DNA of 64,000 nt. It comes from Tolypocladium sp. Sup5 PDA-1 (taxonomy: Eukaryota; Ascomycota; Sordariomycetes; Hypocreales; Ophiocordycipitaceae). Numbering within the stretch: position 1 is the first letter of the stretch; the number at the start of each line of letters is the position of its first letter. The notes beneath the pieces were generated by a model, which did no database searches, had not been told where the DNA came from, and saw only the letters and a program-made list of their open reading frames with translations. The stretch covers positions 62,001-126,000 of the forward strand of contig JPHH03000070.1 of NCBI GenBank assembly GCA_000750105.3, given 5' to 3'. Positions 42,919 through 53,481 of the stretch are shown piece by piece. The translations under genes and the position numbers were made by a program.

Positions 42919-45139
42919 CTAAACCCACCCCATCTTCCTGCGGAACCAGCCCACCGTCTCCAGCCCGCTCTGCACGCGCATCCCCATCCGCGCGTCCAGC
43001 GTGTACGCCTCCCACGCCTTGACCTTGTCGAGCTGCGCCTGGCACTCGTCCAGCTTCGCCCTGCGGTGCGCCGCGACGCCGTCCTCGGACGCGTCCGGCG
43101 GCGGGCTGCAGCACTCGGTCCAGGCGATGACGGCGAGCTCGTAGGTCGCCGCGGGGAGGACGTAGTCGTCCTTGTTGGGGCCCTTGAAGACGGAGCTGGG
43201 ACACGTCAGTTCGGTTCGGTTCGGTTCACGCCATATGGATCAAGGGAGAAACGCACCGGTCATGGGCGAGGACATTCTCCTCAAGCACCGCCCTCGCCTC
43301 CTCCAGCTTCCCCTGCCCCCTCAACAACGCCGCCAGGCTGACCGCCCACACGGCCATCTCGTCCCTCTCACCCTTGATCTTCCCGACCGCCGCCTTGTCC
43401 GTCGTGCAGCGCCCCCAGCTCAGGTTCGCGACGCCCCGTTCCAGCTCCCGCGCCCCCATGCGCTTCTGCCCGTTCCACATGTAGCACATCTCCAGCGCGG
43501 GGCTCGACCCGACCGCGTCGGCCAGGTCCACGCCCAGCTCCTTGGCCCGGGCCTCCCACTTGTGCACCTTGCGCTGCAGGAACGTCTCGACGGGCAGCTG
43601 GCGCGCCATGAGGCGCTTCTTGCCCGCGACCTGCGGCGCCTTGCGCAGCTGCTCCTCGGCCTTGGTCTTCTGCCGGCGCGCCTCCTCGCCGTCGCCGCCG
43701 TGGACGGCGTCGCGGTAGAGCTCGAGGGACGCGCACCCGGCCATGTAGTAGTACATGGCCGGGCTCCAGTCGTTGATCTCGAGGCACCGCAGGAAGGTGT
43801 CGCGCGTGAGCGCCCAGTCCTGCACAATCATGGCGTCGACGGCGAGCTCAAAGTTGCTCAGCGCGGCGACCTGCTTCATCTTGGCCTCGCCGCCCGTCGT
43901 CAGCATCGCAATGGCCTCGTCCAGCCGCCGGTCGTTGGCCAGCAGCCGCGACTCCTCGACGCGCCAGAGCCGCGAGTCCGGGTACCGCGCGCGCAGGTCC
44001 GCGAGCAGCAGGTGGCACTTGTCCAGCGGCGGGCCCACGGACTCGGCGGCGTCGTCGTAGTCGGCCTCGCACGGCACGATGTCGACGGCGCCGAGCAGGC
44101 CGTTGTAGTAGCCCAGCAGGACCATGCCGGCCAGCGCGCCGTTGATGTTGTGGTGCGCGGCGGAGCGCCACAGCATGCGCACGCCGCGCGCGCGGTCGCC
44201 GCGGAAGCCCACGACGGAGAGGATGCGCGAGAAGGCGGGCGGGATGAGGCTGAGGATCAGGAGGATGATGCCGAAGCACATGTTGGCGCCCGAGTGGATG
44301 AAGACGTCGATGGGGTCGTCGAGCGGCAGCAGGGGCTCGTCCACCACGTCCGAGGACTGCAGCTTCAGGGGGGACGCGGGCCGTGAGCCGTCGACGCTCG
44401 CGTGCTCTGGCGTCGTCGCAGAGGTGGACGCTTCCTTTTCGCCGACGGGCGTCTGCAGGCCGGACGTCTTTTCCTCGACGACCACAAACTCCTCGGATCC
44501 GCTGCTCTCGTCCGCCTCCTCCCGGCTCGACTCCCCAGCAGCATTGCCCTCGCTCGCACTCCCCGCCGAGAGCCCCCCGTCGCTCGCCGCCGCCGCCGCC
44601 TTGGCCTCGATGGCGATGATGCCGTCGAGGATGAGGAACGCCTTGCGCAGCTTGTAGAAGCTGCGCATCGCCTCGACCAGGCTCTCGTGCAGCACGCCCA
44701 CCACCGCGCCCATGAGCTGCGTCTCGGCGCGCACCAGCTCGTACTCGGTGCCGGGGGGGTAGATCTTGCTCTTGGTCGTGCTCGTGCTGTGCGTCGCCGC
44801 CGCGTGCCTCTGCGCGCGCTTGAAGTCGGCCCAGGCGCGCGTCTCGCAGTCGGCCAGCTTCGCCGACGTCTCGGCCATGACCTGCTTCTCGAAGCCCAGC
44901 ACGGAGCGTATGAAGAAGGTCACGGCCGAGCCGAGGTTGTGGAAGGCCGAGTCGCCGCGCTGCAGGCCCTCCCACGCGCCGTCGATGTCGTCGTTCATGA
45001 TGAGCCCCGTCCAGGAGAGCGCGTCGGCAAGCTTCTCCCGCTCCTGGGCCGCCGTCTCGGCCGCGATCTTGCTCTCGCTCGCGCTCGCGCTCGCGCTGCT
45101 GCTGTCCGCGCTGCGGAACCATCCGCTGAGGGGGCTCAT
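42919..45139 (-). CDS. IML2-like inclusion body clearance / mitochondrial outer membrane protein
   Basis: Two exons on the minus strand: 45139-43257 and 43195-42919; 719 aa. The 61-nt intron joins LAHDR to SVFKGPNKDDY and contains TTCGG repeats. The start at 45139 has a CACCATG context; an in-frame ATG at 45169 has a poor one. The protein matches the DUF3808/IML2 family: HDNGAW-like start (DDIDGAWEGLQRGDSAFH), GFEKQVMAETSAKLADCE, a Ser/Glu-rich insert (about 215-285), a hydrophobic segment FGIILLILSLIPP and TPR-like helices such as NFELAVDAMIVQDW and SPAMYYYMAGCASLELYRD. IML2 works with Iml2-interacting lipid-droplet factors in clearing protein inclusions. Layout is normal. Confidence 0.9.
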
Positions 45140-46313
45140 GGTGAAGATGATGACGGCCCTGGCATCCACGGCACGCTGTCCACCTCACTCACAGCCGGGA
45201 TGCGCGGCTTCTCTTATAAAAATTCGCAACCTAAGCCAACACAGCTCAGGCGCCGCCCGGACTTAACACGCCCGCTCGCTGCAGAAAACAGTGGAGGATC
45301 CAGGCCCGCGGACTCGTGGAGACGCCGGAACTCCGGCACTCGGCCGTGGTGCGTGGCTCAGCCGCCGTAGCGAGATGACGTCGCGAGCCGGTGGGACATG
45401 AACGAACCGCCGTTGCGGATGCGTAGTATGTACGAGTAGGAAACGTGCAGGCGTGTTCGTAGGTGCAGGTGTCAGAGATTCGCGACACCTGTTTGGCGCA
45501 TATTACGAATACCTCTGTGGTGGTCACGCCGGCCCGGGTTCTCGTCGTCGAGGTGAGCGCACGAGGCCGTGGAGGAGAGGACTTTTGTTTTCTCACTGAT
45601 CAGTGAACGAATTGAGTGTGGCTCAGTGCAACGACGCTTAGTGGCTGACAGGCCTCCAATTACGAAGGCGGCGGCGTAATATTGCTGACAGGTGCCACAC
45701 CCGACTCTCTGGCTCATGACGCAGATGGGTGATGACTTCAGGTACATGTTTGCAGTTGCTCGGATTGCATTGACAGCTATCCGTAGATCCTGCATGAAAC
45801 GCATCGTAGGAGCACTGGTGTTATTGTAAACTCTTGTCACGTTTCCCACTGGCTGTAAAAATGCAGCCGCAGGCTTCTCGAGTCTTCGAATATCATGGAT
45901 GGTAGTTGCATTTCACAATAGCATGCGGCTTTAAACCCAGCAGTAGCAGCGCCAACAAAAGACTGTAAACCCACATATCAATATACCCATGTCTTAAAAT
46001 GAACATTCCTAGAAAGGAGCACGTGCATTTACTGTACTACCACGGACGAGCTATTGATTCCATGTCTCCCGGCTCCTGCATCAACAAACCCACGCTGAAT
46101 GCCACCTACCCTACACCTCCACCCACCGGTCCGGCATTCTTCCGCCCCGTCCTCACCCCGGACCACGCCTCCGATCCCAGAGCCGCAACCACCCACCACA
46201 TCACCAACCCCGTCGCCAACGAAACCACCATCCGGCGACCTTCCTTGCTCCCACGACATACCACCCCCCCTCCAGCTCCAGCAGCAAGCGCCCCCTCGAC
46301 GGAACCACCCACC
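45140..46313. other. Intergenic region, 1.2 kb
   Basis: Divergent promoters of IML2 (minus) and SEM1 (plus). No gene recognised. TATAAAA occurs at 45213-45219 close to the IML2 start but in plus orientation. Confidence 0.45.
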
Positions 46314-46774
46314 ATGGCCTCCACAGAACCCAAGCCCGAGGACACCAAGCCCGCCGAGCAGCCCAAGCCCACCGAGCAGAAGACCACCGCCACCGCGCTC
46401 GGCGAGGACGACGAGTTTGAGGACTTCCCCGTCGACGGTGCGCGCTTTCCCCAGTACCCCACGGACTCACACGCTGTTCAGGGGAGCGCGCGAGCATCAG
46501 ATGCTAACCGAAGGGGCAGACTGGCCCGAGGACCAGACCGAGGCCGCGCAGGGCGGCGACGAGGCCAAGCACCTGTGGGAGGAGAGCTGGGACGACGACG
46601 ACACGAGCGATGACTTTTCCGCACAGCTAAAGTGCGTACCCGACACCCCTCCTCCTCCGTTCCCCACACCCGCGAAACCACGTCGAAATGTGTCCGACAT
46701 GCCGCGTTTATACACCGATGCTGACATTCCACAGGGAGGAGCTGAAAAAGGTCGAGGCGTCGAAGCGGAGGTAA
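46314..46774 (+). CDS. SEM1: 26S proteasome complex subunit SEM1/DSS1
   Basis: Three exons: 46314-46437, 46520-46631, 46735-46774; 91 aa. Introns of 82 and 103 nt have GTGCGC and GTGCGT donors, and CTAAC before the first acceptor. The hallmark acidic motifs are EDDEFEDFPVDDWPED (spanning intron 1) and LWEESWDDDDTSDDFS, and the C-terminus is LKEELKKVEASKRR, built across intron 2. SEM1 is a small disordered subunit of the proteasome lid and of the TREX-2 and BRCA2-type complexes. The N-terminal Pro/Lys/Thr-rich extension is typical of filamentous fungi. Total coding length is a multiple of three only with this exon set. Confidence 0.95.
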
Positions 46775-47061
46775 TGTCTGCGCCGGGGAGAGCAACGCGG
46801 CAGGGCGGACGGAGCTGGGAACTACGGAATCATAGATTTGGGACACTCATGAATCAACCACGTCACGCATACTTGACACCAGACATGCACGAGCGACTTG
46901 ACATGTGATTTGCAAAGACTTGAGAGAGACGAAGCTGGAACGAATCATTTCACCATTTTATTTTGACTTGATCGAGCGGGCTTTACAGCTGAGACCGTCC
47001 ATTTCGGTCTTTCGGACCCCAGTCATCAACGGGCCGCGTCTTCGGGTATCGAGGCATACGT

Positions 47062-48576
47062 TTACTTACTCGACAGGGCAGTGACGCCGGGCAGCTCCTT
47101 GCCCTCGAGCAGCTCCAGGCTGGCGCCGCCGCCGGTCGAGACGTGGCTGAGCTTGTCCTCGACGCCGTACTTGGCCGCGACCGTGGCCGTGTCACCGCCG
47201 CCAATGATGACAATCTTGCCATCCTTCTGGCAGCCCTCGACGACGGCGTCGAGCGTGGCCTTGGTGCCGCGGGCAAAGTTCTCAAACTCGAACACGCCGG
47301 CCGGGCCGTTCCACAGGATCGTTTTGGACTCGGCGATGGCCTCCTTGAACAGCTCAATCGACTTGTCGCCGCAGTCGAGCCCCATCCAGCCGTCGGGGAT
47401 GCCGTCGGCGTCGGCGGCCTTGCCCGTCTTTGCGTCCTTGGCGAACTTGTCGGCGGTGATGTAGTCGACGGGCAGGACGACCTTGACGTTCTTGTCCTTG
47501 GCCTTCTTCACCAGCTCGGGGACCGTCTTGGCGCCGGCCTCGTCGAACAGCGAGTTGCCAATGGCCATGCCGTCGAGGGTCTTCTTGAAGGTGAAAGCCA
47601 TGCCGCCGCAGATGATGAGCGTGTTGACCTTGTCGAGCAGGTTGTCGATGAGCTGGATCTTGTCGGACACCTTGGCGCCGCCGAGGATGGCGAGGAAGGG
47701 GCGCTTGGGGGACTCGAGGGCCTGGGCAAAGTAGTCGAGCTCCTTCTTCATGAGGAAGCCGGCGGCCTTTTGGGGCAGGTCTACGCCGACCATGGAGGAG
47801 TGGGCGCGGTGGGCGGTGCCGAACGCATCGTCTGAAGAAGCAGTCAGCCTCCGATCTATACACTCGGCACAAAGGATCGGGGAACCCACTGATGTAGATG
47901 TCGCCCAGGGCTGTCAGGCCCTTGCGGAACGCGTCAACCTTGGCCTTGTCCGCCTTGGTTTTGTTGCCGTCCTTGTCCTTGGCGCTGCCCTCCTCCTCGA
48001 TGTGGAAGCGCAGGTTCTCGAGCAGCACGACGGCGCCATCAGCCGCCCCGTTGACGGTAGCCTCGACCTCCGGGCCGACGCAGTCCGGGGCAAAGGTGAC
48101 CTTCTTGCCGAGCAACTTCTCGAGCTCGGGGACGACGGGCTGCAGCGAGTACTTGGGGTTGACCTGGCCGTTGGGGCGGCCGAGGTGGGACATGAGGACG
48201 ACGGACTTGGCGCCATGGTCGAGGGCGTGCTTGATGGTGGGGACGGCGCCGACGATGCGCTGGTTGTTTGTGATTTTCTTGTTTTCGTCGAGGGGGACGT
48301 TGAAGTCGACCTGCGGGGTGATGTGGTTAGCATACGCCAACTTTCTTCTTCAACGGCGGCCGTCATCCATTGGACCTCTGCGCCGTCTCCGAGTTCAACG
48401 TGCAGCCTAGCTCGTCATCACGAGCTCAAGCACCATCGCAGCCCATGAACACTCCGGCTGCTTCCTGTCCCATCCCTCGTCTCGGATAGCGGGGCTGGAC
48501 CCGGACTCACCCGAATCAGGACCCTCTTGCCCTTGAGGTCGACATCGGTGATGGAGAGCTTGCTAGCCAGAGACAT
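47062..48576 (-). CDS. PGK1: Phosphoglycerate kinase
   Basis: Three exons on the minus strand: 48576-48511, 48310-47890, 47831-47062; 418 aa. Introns are 200 and 58 nt. The protein starts MSLASKLSITDVDLKGKRVL, continues VDFNVPLDENKKITNNQRI, VLMSHLGRPNG, VVLLENLRFH, then across intron 2 DIYINDAFGTAHRAHSSMVG, FLAILGGAKVSDKI, LWNGPAGVFEFENF, IIGGGDTATVAAKYG and ends LPGVTALSSK. It transfers phosphate from 1,3-bisphosphoglycerate to ADP in cytosolic glycolysis. All substrate-binding segments are intact and length is standard. The last codons overlap a GTAAGTAAA sequence that resembles a donor, but no suitable further exon was found. The leader upstream of the ATG is pyrimidine-rich, as in highly expressed fungal genes. 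Confidence 0.97.
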
Positions 48577-49250
48577 CTTGACGGACGGTGGCGCAAAGAA
48601 TCGTTGGAGGAGGCGAAGCTGCGGTAGGAGAGCAATGGCTGATTTGGACGGGAGGGGAGAGGTTGTTTGTTTGCGGGAGGGAAGATGCTCAGGTTGCGAG
48701 GAGGGGTGGTGGGGTGTTGAGGATGGAGGACGGAGCTTTGGCGGGGTCCAGCGCAAGAGTGACGTTAGCGACCCTGCTGGGCTGTCCGTCCTCGTGCAGG
48801 CCCACGAAAATCACTCATTGCTGAAGATGCCTCTGCTGCGATAAGAGCGTGGCAGCCGCGATAGTGACCGCTGGTTTAGTCAGTGGGTTTATTAGCAGAG
48901 GCCCGTTGGCAGATGGACCCGTCCGTTGCTGGCGCCCGTTGGACTTGTTCTCGTTGCAACTCTCGACACGACGCCATTGGAACGCTGATGTAGATTCAAA
49001 ACACCTCCTAGTCTAGGCTATCTAGACACAAGACGACAAAGAATGGCCGATTCTCCCGACTCCAAACGGTGCAAAGCCCAAGCAATCGCAGATACATACA
49101 AGTAAAGGACAAAGCAAGCAGTGCAATGCAACCCAGCCGACGCCGCGGGAATGCCCGTCTCCGCATCCTTCGCACCGACCACGCGGCGAGTCAGTCACAG
49201 ATTCTCATCCCGTCTCTCTCTGAAAAGTCTCGATTTGTATTCTGGTTCGT
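48577..49250. other. PGK promoter and 3' flank of the Mpv17 gene
   Basis: On the minus strand the 120 bases before the PGK ATG are rich in C and T, a common feature of strong fungal promoters. No gene seen in the remainder. Confidence 0.5.
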
Positions 49251-50044
49251 TTAGTCGGAGGCGTTTGTAAGGGACAGGTACGCCGTCCAGGCGATACCAA
49301 TGGTCGACACAAAGGGCTGTGCAAGGTTAGCATCATGCACTCGAGGGAGCCGCCACGAGCGTCCGGGGACCTACCAGTTGGAACATGACGGGCATCAACC
49401 GAAAGTTGACAATCTGCACCGCCGGCCACACGACGTAGTTGGCCTTGAGCGTCGGGACGTACATGTCCCGCAGCTTGTTGGTCACGGCGCGCCGGCCGCC
49501 GCCCTCGGCAATGGTCATGGTGACAAAGAAAAGGCCGACGCCAAAGGGCGCGTAGACGAGCTGGTCAAAGACGACGCGCTTCATGGCGGGGCCGAAGGCG
49601 CTCGTCTTGGTCATGGGAAAGGCGGTCGAGAGGAACTTGAACCAGCGGAACTGCAGGGGCGCGACGCAGAAGCCGTAGGCCATGAAGCGGGTGAGGCGCT
49701 CAAAGTCGAAGGGCGGCGGCAGGGCCTTGGAGTCGGGGATGAGGTCGCGGTCGAAGAGCGGGTTCTTGCGGTCGAGCTCGTGGATCTCGATGGCGAAGGC
49801 GTCGTCCTTGCCGACGCCGCCGGGCTTGCGCAGGGCGCGCAGGCGGATCGCGGTGATGCTCTGGGCGACGGTGTCGGCGATGCCGCCGAGGATGGCGTTG
49901 GTGACCATCATGGTCATGACTGGTCGTTGTCAGCAAGGGGTGTCGTTGGGGCCGTCGGACAAGGGCAGGCAGGGAGGGAGACGTACGCGGACGCTCCTCA
50001 TAGTAGGTGTTGAACCGCGCCGTCAGGCGGGCGACGAGGGCCAT
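49251..50044 (-). CDS. Mpv17/PMP22 family membrane protein
   Basis: Three exons on the minus strand: 50044-49987, 49919-49375, 49316-49251; 222 aa. Introns are 67 and 58 nt. Exon 1 encodes MALVARLTARFNTYYEERP; exon 2 resumes LMTMMVTNAILGGIADTVAQS, the standard Mpv17 opening. Later motifs are FDFERLTRFMAYGFCVAPLQ, FDQLVYAPFGVGLFFV and YVPTLKANYVVWPAVQIVNF, with the family ending FVSTIGIAWTAYLSL on exon 3. Members are four-helix proteins of the inner mitochondrial membrane or peroxisome that form channel-like pores. A charged insert (RALRKPGGVGKDDAF, KNPLFDRDLIPDS) between helices 1 and 2 is typical of a filamentous-fungal subgroup. A further upstream exon cannot be excluded. Confidence 0.9.
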
Positions 50045-51322
50045 TTCTATGAGGAAGATGACGGTATGGAGCAGCGGCTGCGGAGTTGAATTGTCAGTCC
50101 CGTTGATGAAATGTTTGGCGTTGGAGCGACCAGACGCTCGTCGCTGGAGGCAGAACAGGGAGGGCGGCGGGCCATGGTGGAGCACGACTGGTGATGACGA
50201 CGGCGGCGAGGCCGAAACGGCGAAAAGGGCACAGGCAGGGCACGTACGATGCGTCCGAATATGTATTTGCTGTTGACGGTGCGCGAGAGCCGTCGCCGCG
50301 AGAGTTCCCAGGGCATGATGACGGTGATGGCGATGTCGATGGCAGGGTTTGGTTCTGGTCGTCGGCGGTATCGGCGTGGAGAGGAATGAACGGCGGTCGA
50401 GCAATCGCTGACTCGCCCGGGGATCGCGTGGCTCTTGCGACTTGTCGCTGGGGGTCGAAGGTGGCTGTCGGAGCGATGACGACACTGGGACGCTGCTACT
50501 GCTGCTGTCGCGGTCGCTGCGCTCGCCTCGTCGCTGTTTCGCGCCGACGGTAAGGCGGATGACGGTGGCGGTGATGCTGGTGATGATAGAGGAGCAACAG
50601 GTCCGGATCGTGGGATGGGATGGGATGGCTAGAGGAGAGCCGATGGTGGTGGAGGGAGCGAGGAGATGCGGCTGTCGAGGCGTCGCACTTGGACGGTTGG
50701 ATGGAGGGATTGGATCAGCGGCGCGCTGAGACCCTCTGTTAGGGGCTGAATTGCACTGTTTCATGCCCGCCGTTGCAGTCTGCAGGCGGGCACCCTCGCT
50801 TGTTTTCCCTCTCCTCCATTGACGTCAACATGCTGATGCAGCTCGCCTCGTTGCTTTTGGCTGAGGAACCGTCTTATCATTGCATCATTTCATCATTGCC
50901 ATTCAATCCGGGATATCCCACCGGCGGCTCGCTCGCCGAACCCATGTGGTGCGGTTGACACCATCATGCTCCTGGCACCCTTATGCCATGGGGCGACAAC
51001 CAGCCAACTGCATCGGACAGGCTCTGTTCCGCATGGCTATATTAAACGGCAGGCAAGATGATCATCTCGAGGATCAGACAACGGCTAGGCCAAGACCCTC
51101 TAGATTGACGCCGGATTGTGGTTGTGGCAGTGTCCGCTCGGCGCTTATGCTGAACCGTCACCATGCACCCCGAGTGACACGAGATCGCCGTTGACACGCC
51201 TGCAAGCACAGCACGATTTCAACGTGGCGTACGGATAATTACAAGGTGGTTACTATTGAGCGACTAGGGCTTCCATCAGAACCACCCAGACTTCACCGGA
51301 CTCCCCCACGATGAGTGTCTTC
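50045..51322. other. Intergenic region, 1.3 kb
   Basis: Mpv17 promoter/leader (GC-rich, 50045-50760) and 3' flank of the GH3 gene. Open frames here have no family motifs on either strand. Confidence 0.45.
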
Positions 51323-52435
51323 TCAGTTCCAAGCCCGGCTCCTCAACTCGGCAACCCTCCTCGTCGACGCGTCAAACACCCGCCTGTCAATCTCCCCTCT
51401 CTGCACCGCCCGCGCCAGCGTCTGCCGGACCTCAACCCCCTCGGTTACGTTCAGCTGGCTCGCGAGGATGAGGTCGTTGCCCGCCCGGAACGCCAGCTTG
51501 GCCCGCGCCGCGATGTCGCCAAACGGCAGAATCGAGCCCGCCTCCATGGCCTCCGTGATGGTCACGCCGCGGAAGCCGAGGCGCCCGCGCAGCTCGCCCT
51601 TCATCCACTTCTCGCTGAGGCCCGCGGGCAGGCTGTCGACGGCCGGGTAGATGGCCCACGACGGCATCACCATGTCTGCGCCGGCCTTGATCGCCGCGGC
51701 GAATGTTACCGTGTCGACGGCGCGTAGCTGCTGCAGCGGGACGTCGAGCGTCACCGGCGCGAGGTCCGTGTTCTGCTCGAACTTCGCCGCGCCGAGGCCC
51801 GGGAAGTGCTTGATGGTGACGAGGATGTCGCGCGCGCGCTGCGCCCGGATGAATGGGACCGCCGCGTCGATGACCTGCTTGGTCGTGTTGCCGTACGAGC
51901 GCTCGTAGAAGTCGAGGAAGTTCTTGGGCTCGCGGAACACACCCAGCACCGGCGCCAGGTTGACGTTGATGTTGTACGCCTTGAGCCCGTCGGCGGCCTC
52001 CTTGCCGGCCTGCTTCCCGGCCGCGCCCGGGTTGGGCGCGAGGCCGACGGCCTTGGCCGTCTTGTTGGGCCCGTGGTCCTTGATGGGGCGGAACAGCTCC
52101 CCGCCCTCTTGGTTCGTCATGATGAGCAGCGACGTATCCTTGCCCGTCGTCCTGCGCAGGAGCCGCCGCGCAGGGGAGTCGTGGTACGCGGCGAGGAGCT
52201 CGCCCATGGCTGCCGGGGTCTTGCTCGTGATGTGCTGGTCGTAGAGCAGGACGCCGCCGACGAGGCCGGCGCGGGTGAGCTTGATGAGCTCGTCGGGCGG
52301 CTCGCTGGTGTTGTACGAGTAGATGACATGCTGTCCGGCGAGGAGCTCGAGCTCGTCTGCTGGGGGTGGGTAGTTGGCGTGTCCCAGTCTGAGAAGACCA
52401 AAGGACAAAAGCGTTTGCAAGAGTATCCGATGCAT
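51323..52435 (-). CDS. Secreted GH3 family glycosidase (beta-N-acetylglucosaminidase type)
   Basis: Single exon, 370 aa, the length of a one-domain NagZ-like GH3 enzyme. Residues 1-20 are a signal peptide. Motifs in order are GGVLLYDQHI, LLIMTNQEGGELFRPI, NINVNLAPVLGV, SYGNTTKQVIDAAVPFI, TIKHFPGLGAAKFEQNTD (Lys209, His210) and GFRGVTITEAMEAGSI. In NagZ enzymes the position of Glu295 is the Asp nucleophile (SDDL or TDAL type), and the general acid/base His normally follows KHFPGHG. Here the latter reads KHFPGLG..NTD, as in actinobacterial relatives. The enzyme may act on N-acetylglucosaminides such as chitin fragments, but the altered catalytic positions make activity uncertain. A bacterial origin is possible but untested. 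Confidence 0.85.
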   Translation of the reverse strand: MHRILLQTLLSFGLLRLGHANYPPPADELELLAGQHVIYSYNTSEPPDELIKLTRAGLVGGVLLYDQHITSKTPAAMGELLAAYHDSPARRLLRRTTGKDTSLLIMTNQEGGELFRPIKDHGPNKTAKAVGLAPNPGAAGKQAGKEAADGLKAYNINVNLAPVLGVFREPKNFLDFYERSYGNTTKQVIDAAVPFIRAQRARDILVTIKHFPGLGAAKFEQNTDLAPVTLDVPLQQLRAVDTVTFAAAIKAGADMVMPSWAIYPAVDSLPAGLSEKWMKGELRGRLGFRGVTITEAMEAGSILPFGDIAARAKLAFRAGNDLILASQLNVTEGVEVRQTLARAVQRGEIDRRVFDASTRRVAELRSRAWN

Positions 52436-53481
52436 GGCTGTGTCCGAGGTAAGTCCCTGTTCGTGATGTGGTTGATGGGAAACGGCGAGGACGAGCTTGT
52501 TGCGAGCCGCTCTTATAAGGCCTCAGAATGGCAGCTTCGAGGCATCGCGACCTTTCTCACAAACGACGCTCCTGCGTCAAGGCATGGTAATGTAACATTG
52601 CATGGCCACGAAACTGCCTGCAAGACCTTGATTGAGGGCAGCATTTATTAACGAAAGGCGTCATGTTTGCAGCAAGTGCTCCAAGTTTCTGCTGTCCGTC
52701 GAAGCTGGGGATTGGTCACTCGCTCTTCAGCTGAATCGATGCCCTGCAGGCCAACCGTAGTTGTAAAGCCCCCGAGTTCCCCCCGCTGCCGTGACCCTGG
52801 GTCGTAAGCGGATAAAAGTTGGCATAGGGTTGAGCCGCTGCTTGATAAGCGTGAAGATGCAATGCTGTCAAGTTTGGTAACTAGTTCGTGTCCGCGGCTT
52901 GGAATCGGTCATCTACAGCTGCAGAGTTGGCGCAACGTGGGGTTCAACACTGTACCTGCGGCTCAACTATCGATGCCTTGCTATGGAAAGAGAAGTATTC
53001 ACGAGAGTTTCTCAAGGCCGATATGCGGTTTTTTAGCCTGCATCTGGGCGTGTTCTCTGCATGTACAGAGTATGTGTGGTCATGTACTTCGGGCAGTCGC
53101 TGCACGGTGGGATGCCCATAAGCCGGGCGAGAGCAACTCTGGCATTGGCAATAAACGCTTCTTCTATAGTGAACCCTTTCCCATTAGGGAATGGAGAGCG
53201 ATCTAGGCTCAGATTAATAGCCGCATAGCCCGTCCGTCCCGTGGCAATGCGAAACGAGGGAAAGCGAGTTTCCACGAGCCTCAATCTCGGGCCTATAGGC
53301 CTTCAGCCCACTTCCCCGCATGCATCGGAGACGACTCCCCACCACGTTACATTGCGGAGGTTGCTGAGAACATCCGATCCGTCTTGTAGTGAACATGCGG
53401 GGCGTGTAACCACTTGTTCCCTCTCGTGGCACTGGGATTTGTCTCTTCAACATGGCGGCTATATACACGAGTTACTCGTTA
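52436..53481. other. Intergenic region, 1.0 kb
   Basis: GH3 promoter on the left and 3' flank of the receptor gene on the right. No gene recognised. Confidence 0.45.
52513..52518 (-). promoter_or_regulatory. TATA element of the GH3 gene
   Basis: TTATAA within CTTATAAG, about 80 bp upstream of the ATG at 52435 on the minus strand. Confidence 0.4.

Noticed and set aside
42835..45370. Long plus-strand open frames opposite IML2
   Set aside because: Low-complexity composition with no family motif, while the minus strand encodes the complete IML2 protein.
47000..47070. Possible third intron at the end of PGK (GTAAGTAAA overlapping the stop)
   Set aside because: The frame already ends LSSK at the normal family length and no downstream acceptor gives a better C-terminus.
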